DNA from: Lutibacter sp. UBA4458
GTDB lineage: Bacteria; Bacteroidota; Bacteroidia; Flavobacteriales; Flavobacteriaceae
Length of the DNA stretch: 22,315 bases
Reading direction: 5' to 3'
Assembly: GCA_002390165.1 (NCBI GenBank)
Contig: DGOU01000177.1
Location: 2,413 to 24,727 of the forward strand
In this document: positions 16,620 through 22,315 of the stretch, one piece after another
Numbering within the stretch: position 1 is the first letter of the stretch
Layout of the letters: each line of letters begins with the position of its first letter
Position numbers and translations under genes: made by a program
The notes under the pieces: generated by a model
What the model was told of the DNA's origin: nothing
Databases searched by the model: none
The model's input: the letters and a program-made list of their open reading frames with translations, nothing else

Positions 16620-16694
16620 GATTAATAGGTTTTTAGTTAATAGTTAAAAGTTGGTTTTAGTTAATTGGTTAATGAATAAAATTATTTTGTTTTA

Positions 16695-16743
16695 TAAAAT
16701 TAAGCTTGTTAATTAAATGATGCAACTACACAAAATAGTAGTT
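16695..16743 (-). promoter_or_regulatory. Operator-promoter B: AACTAC-N8-GTAGTT plus TAATTTTA
   Basis: A perfect inverted repeat (6-bp arms, 8-bp spacer) lies at 16724-16743, 21 bp from the minus-strand -7 box TAATTTTA at 16695-16702. The repeat stands in for a -33 element and would be centred near -42. Confidence 0.8.
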
Positions 16744-16753
16744 TTACTTTTTT

Positions 16754-17089
16754 TTAAGATCCTTGAAATCTTAATGGAACAATAAATACTCGGTCTAATT
16801 CTACAGGTGCATCAATTTGTTTGTTATTCATGTTTTTTCTAATATAATTTAAAACATCTCTGTTTTTAGAATCTATTTTTAAAACAATAATTCTCCCGTT
16901 TTCATCAAATTTAAAAAGTACATTTACTGTTTTATCATAGGTTATTGGTAACTTATGTTTAGTGGTAAATAATTCTGATACCTGATTATTAATTACTTCT
17001 ACAGGTACATCCGGTAGGTCAATACTTTTTGCAAATAAACTTGTTGTTGCAATTACGAAGGCTAATGCCAATAATTTAAATTTTTTCAT
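16754..17089 (-). CDS. Small secreted protein, array member 3
   Basis: This 111-residue exported protein is a close paralogue of member 2. The signal peptide is the same through residue 22 or so, and the mature part reads DLPDVPVEVINNQVSELF, then VNVLFKFDENGRIIVLKIDSKNRDVLNYIRKNMNNKQIDAPVELDRVF. About 59 of 91 mature residues match. It is the first gene of the array next to the divergent kinase gene. Its stop is only 10 bp from operator B of the next gene, and no separate terminator is seen between members, so transcripts may run on to the long hairpin at 15789-15848. Confidence 0.87.
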   Translation of the reverse strand: MKKFKLLALAFVIATTSLFAKSIDLPDVPVEVINNQVSELFTTKHKLPITYDKTVNVLFKFDENGRIIVLKIDSKNRDVLNYIRKNMNNKQIDAPVELDRVFIVPLRFQGS

Positions 17090-17138
17090 GGTTAATAGGT
17101 TTTAGTTAATTTAATAATTTTGTTGGTTTTTAGTTATG

Positions 17139-17187
17139 TAAATGTACCCTACAAAAAAAAGTAAATCAACTACACAATATTGTAGTT
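17139..17187 (-). promoter_or_regulatory. Operator-promoter C: AACTAC-N8-GTAGTT plus TACATTTA
   Basis: A perfect inverted repeat lies at 17168-17187, 21 bp from the minus-strand -7 box TACATTTA at 17139-17146, serving the gene that starts at 17089. On the plus strand no -7 box lies at the same distance. The site therefore seems aimed at the small gene and not at the divergent kinase gene, although it lies in their shared spacer. Confidence 0.8.
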
Positions 17188-17309
17188 TTTACAAGTATGT
17201 CCTAAAAAATAACGGTTATTTAGTTTATTTCATTTATATTTATTTTCAAAATATTTAACATTTTATAAAAAACTTATCATTATTAGCCCCATTTAATAAT
17301 TTGTATATT

Positions 17310-20300
17310 ATGTGGCGAAATTGGTATAAAACGGCAGTCTTTCTTCTCTTTATAATTCTTTCATTTGTAGATGTTCAATCTCAAGAATATGACTATATTT
17401 TTAATGAAACTAAAAATACAAAGCTTCAAAACCACAGTATAACTAGTATAGTTCAAGATTTAAATGGTTTTTTATGGATAGGAACTAATTTAGGATTATA
17501 TAGATATGATGGATACGACTTTACTCCTTTTAACATTTCGTCTAAACCTTCGCAATTAGATAATCATATAACCACTTTATTAACGCACAACGAAAATTTA
17601 TGGATTGGATCAGATCAGGGAATTCATATTTTAAACACAACTAATTATAAAATTACAAGTTTAACCAACCATAAAAATGATACAACAAGCATACCTATAA
17701 ATATGGTATCCAAATTATATAAAGATAAACAGAATACTATTTGGGTTTGCTATAACACAAACCAAATAAGTAAATATTTAGGCAATAACCAATTTAAAAA
17801 TTTTACAATTTCAAGCTTGTCTGCTGATTTTAAATTAGATAATATTTTTGAAACCTTTGGCAATTCCTATATTTTAAAATTTAGCAATAACAAAACTAAA
17901 ATTACTAAAATTATTAGAGCTCGTTTAATTAATAATAAATTCTATATCAAAACACTAAAGAAAATAAATTATGGAAATAATGTATTATTTAACTTTGATT
18001 ACAAAATTTATTTAATCGAAAATAATAACATCTTTAGTTATAATAGTTTTATTGATGGATTTAAATTAACACCTTCATTTTTTAATAATACTCTTGATTT
18101 TCAAGTAGCAACCTACTTTAAAAAAAACGCTATTTATTTAGGAACAAGTAAAAGTAGTTTTTACAAATTATCGTTTGGTAAAAACATTTCAATGGTTAAT
18201 ACCATTATAGACCAAAACAATAGCAGGGTTAATAATTTTTTAGTAGATAAATCTGGAATTTTATGGGTAGGCACATCATCTGGTTTATACAAATTAAAAA
18301 AACAAAAAAAACTTTTTAATACATATTTATACAATAATCAATTAAATAAAGAAAATGAAATCAGGTCCATAATTCAAGATTACAAAGAAAACATTTATGC
18401 TATAAACCAAAATGACATTTTTCAATACAATTTTACAACTAAAAAGTTTGATAATTTAAATTGGTTGAATAACATAAATTCAACACCTTTTACAATCTGT
18501 GAATATGACAACAATAATTTTCTTGTAGGTTTTCAAGGAGGAGGAATTGGAATTTATAATAAAAAAACAACTAGTTTAAAAAATTATTTTGAAAATAAAT
18601 CAACTGTTAGTAGTAGTGTTTTAAAACTTTTTAAAGACAAAAATAATATAGTCTGGATTGGAACTTTAAATGGCTTAAATTATTATGATCAGAAAAAAGA
18701 TACACTTATAAAAAACCTAAATCTAAGCAAAGACCATTTAAAATCTGATATTATTTTTGATATTAAATTAGATAGTGAAAACAACCTTTGGGTTGGTACA
18801 AATAACGGTCTATTTAGTTTAAAAGTTGATTATTCAACTAATCCTTTAACCATTAATTCCTTTAAAATTAAAAACCTCCCTTATGAAATTCATTCTATAT
18901 TAATAAATAAAAATATTTTATGGCTAACCACTAAATTTAATGGATTATTAAAATATAATACAAGCACAAAAAAAACCATCCTTTTTAACGAGTCTAAAGG
19001 ATTGAGTGTAAATACTACATATTCTATACTTCCTGGAAAAAGAAATGAACTTTGGATTGGAACTTCATTTGGGTTATCTCGTTTTGACACTATTCAAAAT
19101 GAATTTATGAATTTTTTTGATTATAACGGACTTGCAGGTAGTCAATCTAATTCTTTTTCTCAACTAAAAACTAAAACAGGTCAATTATTTTTTGGTGGTA
19201 AAAACGGAATTACCTCTTTTTTTCCTGTTCAAATCGCAATAGATTCAACTAATTACCCCTTAAATTTGGTTAATATTAATTGGTATAACACTAATAAAAA
19301 ATCAAACACAATTAAAACAAAAATAAACAACCAACGCTTTACTGAGTTAAAAATACCTTTTAATAATGCCTTTATTACGTTTGAATTTTCTTTAGCAGAT
19401 TATTTTAAACCAACTAAAAATCATTTTAAATATCGATTAAATGGCTTTTTAAACGAATGGAAAATACTGAACAACACCAACAAACTTTCTTATACAAATA
19501 TACCTCCCGGAAAATATCTTCTTGAAGTTTTAGCCTTAAATGCAGATGGGAATTGGAATAAAGAAACATTAAGATTACCAATTACAGTAAATCAAATTTA
19601 CTACAAACGTTGGTGGTTTATTTTAGCGATTGCCCTTTTCTTTGGATTACTATTATTTTTAATAAGAAAATACGAACTAAGCCACATTTTAAAAATGGAG
19701 AATTTAAGAATACGAATAGCGCGTGACTTACACGATGAATTAGGAAGCATTTTAACAGGAATAGCAATTAAATCTGATTTACTTCTTGAAAAAATAAAAT
19801 TTAATTCTAAAAAAGAAATATTAAAGGTAATATCTGAACAAAGCAGAATTGCAGTAGATTCCTTAAGTGATATAGTTTGGGCTATAGATTCTAAAAATAA
19901 TAGTATTCAAGAATTATCGGATAGAATGGAAAGTTTAATGTATCAATTTCTATCTCCATTAAATATTTCTATTACTTATCAAACACTACAAAACATTAAA
20001 AATTTGGAAATAAACCAAGACTATAGACAACATGTATTCTTAATTTTTAAAGAAGCAATTACAAACATTATAAAACATTCCAATGCCAGTCTTGTTTTTG
20101 TTTCTATGGTAAAGAAAAAATCATCTATTAAATTAACCATTGCAGATAATGGAACTAAAATTACTACTAGCAAAAGTAATTTAAATGGAAATGGAATTAA
20201 CAACATGACCTTACGCGCAGAAAAAATTAAAGGAAAAATTAAATTTTCTAATGATAATGGTTATACTGTTGAATTAAATTTTCCTTATAAAAATATATAA
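17310..20300 (+). CDS. Membrane sensor histidine kinase with beta-propeller sensor and HisKA_3 core
   Basis: This is the sensor of a two-component system. The signal peptide is at about residues 1-25. A large extracytoplasmic part (about 26-690) holds at least nine Reg_prop-type repeats of the pattern hhxDxxGxLWIGTxxGL. A Y_Y_Y domain follows (about 695-765; KYRLNGFLNEW, TNIPPGKYLLEVLA), then one membrane helix (768-787). The cytoplasmic core has an H-box of the NarX/DegS type, ARDLHDELGS, with H808 as the phosphorylated residue, then the N-box EAITNIIKH (915-923) and G-box residues ADNG (945-948) and GNGINNMTLRAEKIKG. It lacks the receiver and AraC domains of hybrid (HTCS) systems, so a separate regulator is needed; that gene follows directly. 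ATG 17310 was preferred to TTG 17301. Propeller sensors of this class often detect glycans, but the ligand is unknown. Confidence 0.95.
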   Translation: MWRNWYKTAVFLLFIILSFVDVQSQEYDYIFNETKNTKLQNHSITSIVQDLNGFLWIGTNLGLYRYDGYDFTPFNISSKPSQLDNHITTLLTHNENLWIGSDQGIHILNTTNYKITSLTNHKNDTTSIPINMVSKLYKDKQNTIWVCYNTNQISKYLGNNQFKNFTISSLSADFKLDNIFETFGNSYILKFSNNKTKITKIIRARLINNKFYIKTLKKINYGNNVLFNFDYKIYLIENNNIFSYNSFIDGFKLTPSFFNNTLDFQVATYFKKNAIYLGTSKSSFYKLSFGKNISMVNTIIDQNNSRVNNFLVDKSGILWVGTSSGLYKLKKQKKLFNTYLYNNQLNKENEIRSIIQDYKENIYAINQNDIFQYNFTTKKFDNLNWLNNINSTPFTICEYDNNNFLVGFQGGGIGIYNKKTTSLKNYFENKSTVSSSVLKLFKDKNNIVWIGTLNGLNYYDQKKDTLIKNLNLSKDHLKSDIIFDIKLDSENNLWVGTNNGLFSLKVDYSTNPLTINSFKIKNLPYEIHSILINKNILWLTTKFNGLLKYNTSTKKTILFNESKGLSVNTTYSILPGKRNELWIGTSFGLSRFDTIQNEFMNFFDYNGLAGSQSNSFSQLKTKTGQLFFGGKNGITSFFPVQIAIDSTNYPLNLVNINWYNTNKKSNTIKTKINNQRFTELKIPFNNAFITFEFSLADYFKPTKNHFKYRLNGFLNEWKILNNTNKLSYTNIPPGKYLLEVLALNADGNWNKETLRLPITVNQIYYKRWWFILAIALFFGLLLFLIRKYELSHILKMENLRIRIARDLHDELGSILTGIAIKSDLLLEKIKFNSKKEILKVISEQSRIAVDSLSDIVWAIDSKNNSIQELSDRMESLMYQFLSPLNISITYQTLQNIKNLEINQDYRQHVFLIFKEAITNIIKHSNASLVFVSMVKKKSSIKLTIADNGTKITTSKSNLNGNGINNMTLRAEKIKGKIKFSNDNGYTVELNFPYKNI

Positions 20301-20325
20301 AACTACCTATTCATGTAGTTTTATA
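20296..20325 (+). promoter_or_regulatory. Operator-like inverted repeat D / possible attenuator between kinase and regulator genes
   Basis: The stretch 20301-20320 is AACTAC-N8-GTAGTT, the same as operators B and C, but the arms extend to a perfect 11-bp stem (20296-20306 and 20315-20325). A T-rich run follows at 20331-20341. It may be an operator for the regulator gene, a terminator behind the kinase gene, or both. The nearest -7-like box (TATATTAT, 20341-20348) is weak and 20 bp away, not 21. Confidence 0.65.
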
Positions 20326-20374
20326 CTATCTTATTTTTTTTATATTATAAAACATTAAAACAAAAACCTATATT

Positions 20375-21001
20375 TTGAAAATTGCAATAGTAGAAGACCA
20401 TAGAATTATTAGAAACGGATTAGAACTTTACTTTAAAAGTATTCCCGATTTTAATTGTGATATTGCAGTAGAATCAGTTGAAGATTTCCTTAAATGTATA
20501 GTGAATAGCCCAGAAATTGATGTTGTTTTATTGGATATAAACTTACCAGGAATGACTGGTATTGAAGGAATTCACCATATAAAACATCAATACCCTAACA
20601 TATCTATAATTATGCTAACCATTTATAAAGATGAAAAACACGTTTTTGATGCTTTAAAAGCTGGTGCAGATGGTTATTTATTAAAAAACACACCACTAAA
20701 AACTATTAAAAAAGGTTTATTACAAATATTAGAAGAAGGTGCACCTATTTCCCCTTTAGTAGCAAAAAAAGTTATTAATTTTTTCAATCCACAAAAAAGA
20801 AATAAAAAGAATGGATTTGAAGAATTAACTGCCCGAGAAATTGAAGTATTACATGCAATGTCAGAAGGATTAGCCGCAAAAAATATTGCAGATAAATTAT
20901 TTGTTTCTATTGATACCGTTAGGTTTCACACAAAAAATATTTACAAAAAATTACAAGTAAACAGTAAACTAGGAGCTGTAAAAAAATATTTGATTAGATA
21001 A
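20375..21001 (+). CDS. NarL/LuxR-family response regulator
   Basis: This is the partner DNA-binding regulator of the kinase encoded just upstream. The receiver domain (1-118) carries the acidic pair E7/D8, phosphorylated D54 (VVLLDINLPG), T82 and K104. The C-terminal LuxR-type helix-turn-helix (about 148-205) reads LTAREIEVLHAMSEGLAAKNIADKLFVSIDTVRFHTKNIYKKLQV. The start is TTG at 20375; it places MKIAIVEDH right where the family begins and no ATG is near. The inverted repeat 55-74 bp upstream matches those before the three small secreted-protein genes, so autoregulation and control of that array are likely. NarL-type proteins bind as dimers to inverted repeats, which fits. Confidence 0.96.
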   Translation: MKIAIVEDHRIIRNGLELYFKSIPDFNCDIAVESVEDFLKCIVNSPEIDVVLLDINLPGMTGIEGIHHIKHQYPNISIIMLTIYKDEKHVFDALKAGADGYLLKNTPLKTIKKGLLQILEEGAPISPLVAKKVINFFNPQKRNKKNGFEELTAREIEVLHAMSEGLAAKNIADKLFVSIDTVRFHTKNIYKKLQVNSKLGAVKKYLIR

Positions 21002-21060
21002 ATTATAACACCTTATTACTTCAATTTAATTTAAAACTCTAAAATTGATATAATATTTTT

Positions 21061-21068
21061 TACATTTG
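21061..21068 (+). promoter_or_regulatory. -7 promoter box TACATTTG upstream of the aminopeptidase gene
   Basis: A perfect TAnnTTTG match lies 48 bp before the ATG at 21117. No clear -33 element at the usual distance was found, and the AACTAC-N8-GTAGTT repeat is absent. Confidence 0.55.
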
Positions 21069-21116
21069 AATAGATAATTATAACCAATATTTAAGTAAAA
21101 TAACATCTAACCTTTT

Positions 21117-22315
21117 ATGAAAACACTCTATTTAATTGTATTTTTTTTTCTTGTTATTAACTTTAGTTATTCGCAAAAAGAAGCCAAGTTATTTACTCAT
21201 GCAGATACGCTTAGAGGTTCAATAACTCCAGAAAGAAGTTGGTGGAATGTACTTAAATATGATATTACTATTGAACCAAATTACACTCAAAAAACCCTTA
21301 AAGGATTTAACAAAATCACCTTTAAAGTAATTCAAGAAAACCACAGCTCATTTATGCAAATAGATTTGCAAAAACCTATGCAAATAGATAGCATTTTATT
21401 AAATGAAAAATCAAAATTAGAGTTCTTTAGAGAAGGTAATGTTTTCCATGTTTCCACTAAAAATCAAGTTTTAAACCAAGAAAACACCGTAAAAATATAC
21501 TTTCAAGGAAAACCAAAAATAGCGGTAAATCCGCCTTGGAATGGAGGTTGGTCATTTATTAAAGATAAATTAGGAAGACCTTGGATGACGGTTACATGTC
21601 AAGGTTTAGGAGCTTCGGTATGGTATCCTAACAAAGACCATCAAAGTGATGAACCTGATAATGGAGCCTCTTTAACCATGATAGTTCCTAATAATTTAGT
21701 TGGAGTAGCAAATGGCAGACTTAAATCTAAAACCTTAAATAATAATGGTACAACCAGTTACACTTGGGAAGTTAAAAACCCAATTAACAATTATGATATT
21801 ATTCCTTATATAGGTAAATACGTTAATTTTAATGAATCCTATCCAGGATTAAAAGGGAAATTAGATTTAAATTATTGGGTGATAGATTATAATTTAGAAA
21901 AAGCTAAAAATTATTTACCCAAAGAAGCTCGCAACACTTTAAATAGCTTTGAATATTGGTTTGGTCCCTACCCTTTTTATGAAGATGGTTATAAATTGGT
22001 AGAAACAAAACATTTAGGCATGGAACATCAATCTGCCATTGCTTATGGAAATCAATTTAAAAAAGGATATTATGGAAGTGACTTGTCGGGAACAGGTTTT
22101 GGCTTAAAATGGGATTATATTGTGGTGCATGAAAGTGGCCATGAATGGTTTGGTAATAGTATTACTAGTAAAGATATTGCGGATATGTATATTCATGAAA
22201 GTTTTACCGATTATAGCGAAACTTTATTTGTAGAATATATGTTTGGTAAAGAAGCTGGCAACCAATACAACTTTGGTTTAAGGCGCAATATAAAAAATGA
22301 CAAACCAATTATTGG
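21117..22315 (+). CDS. M1-family zinc metallopeptidase (aminopeptidase), 3' end outside window
   Basis: This is the N-terminal 399 codons of an exported M1 (gluzincin) aminopeptidase. A signal peptide (1-20, ending NFSYSQ) is followed by the beta-sheet N-terminal domain (RSWWNVLKYDITIEP and on). The substrate-binding motif appears as LGMEHQSAIAY (the family GxMEN, with His for Asn). The zinc site HESGH (338-342) and the third ligand E361 lie at the normal 18-residue spacing (HExxH-x18-E); E339 is the catalytic base. The frame is open to the window edge with no stop. The protein probably works in the periplasm or outer membrane on peptides. The start follows the usual signal-peptide form. Confidence 0.94.
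   Translation, partial: MKTLYLIVFFFLVINFSYSQKEAKLFTHADTLRGSITPERSWWNVLKYDITIEPNYTQKTLKGFNKITFKVIQENHSSFMQIDLQKPMQIDSILLNEKSKLEFFREGNVFHVSTKNQVLNQENTVKIYFQGKPKIAVNPPWNGGWSFIKDKLGRPWMTVTCQGLGASVWYPNKDHQSDEPDNGASLTMIVPNNLVGVANGRLKSKTLNNNGTTSYTWEVKNPINNYDIIPYIGKYVNFNESYPGLKGKLDLNYWVIDYNLEKAKNYLPKEARNTLNSFEYWFGPYPFYEDGYKLVETKHLGMEHQSAIAYGNQFKKGYYGSDLSGTGFGLKWDYIVVHESGHEWFGNSITSKDIADMYIHESFTDYSETLFVEYMFGKEAGNQYNFGLRRNIKNDKPII

Larger units (their letters stand above)
16131..17102 (-). repeat. Repeated signal-peptide and leader segment (three copies)
   Basis: The DNA for the signal peptide and 5' leader is repeated at 16131-16204, 16553-16631 and 17023-17101. The last two copies share a 68-bp stretch without a single difference (16553-16620 and 17023-17090), while the mature coding parts have diverged to about two-thirds identity. 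Confidence 0.9.

Noticed and set aside
15867-17187. Regularly spaced repeats as a CRISPR-like array
   Set aside because: The repeated units are gene 5' ends and promoters several hundred bp apart with coding sequence between them, not short repeats with spacers.
17188-17309. Operator C as a promoter element for the divergent kinase gene
   Set aside because: No TAnnTTTG-like box lies about 21 bp away on the plus strand, whereas one does on the minus strand; the site is better assigned to the small gene.

Overview
The window is AT-rich DNA from a member of the Bacteroidota, most likely a marine Flavobacteriaceae. The signs are the low GC content, TAnnTTTG-type -7 promoter boxes, a PorP/SprF-family protein of the type IX secretion/gliding system, a BamA-OmpH-OmpH-MurI gene order, a Bacteroidota-style CusA of nearly 1,280 residues, and a HYC_CC_PP-type small protein. 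No rRNA, tRNA, insertion sequence or CRISPR array was seen.

Layout. 1-3329 (+) is an envelope and cell-wall block: the BamA C-terminus, two OmpH/Skp-like periplasmic chaperones, a terminator and glutamate racemase. 3330-4440 is a decay zone on the minus strand. It holds a GH16 beta-glucanase lipoprotein pseudogene with several stops and frameshifts, and a leftover C-terminus of a duplicated membrane-protein gene. 4469-6970 (-) holds a small membrane protein whose start is unclear, a possible STAS/SEC14-like protein, a gamma-carbonic anhydrase-like protein and a PorP/SprF protein. 7232-14631 (+) is a DUF302 protein followed by a copper/silver efflux set (HYC_CC_PP protein, CusA, TolC-family channel, CusB) closed by a strong terminator. 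14739-15566 (-) is an alpha/beta-hydrolase-like protein.

15789-21001 is the most interesting part. Three small secreted-protein genes lie in tandem on the minus strand. They are divergent from a beta-propeller sensor histidine kinase and a NarL/LuxR-type response regulator on the plus strand. The small genes share a signal peptide, a 5' leader and an upstream inverted repeat, AACTAC-N8-GTAGTT (half-matched in the third gene). In all three genes this repeat ends exactly 21 bp before a TAnnTTTA -7 box, which would centre it near -42, the position of a classical activator site. A fourth copy lies between the kinase and regulator genes. The simplest reading is a self-contained signalling module: the kinase phosphorylates the regulator, which activates the three small secreted proteins and perhaps its own gene. 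The function of the small proteins is unknown. The window ends inside an M1-family aminopeptidase gene (21117 onward).
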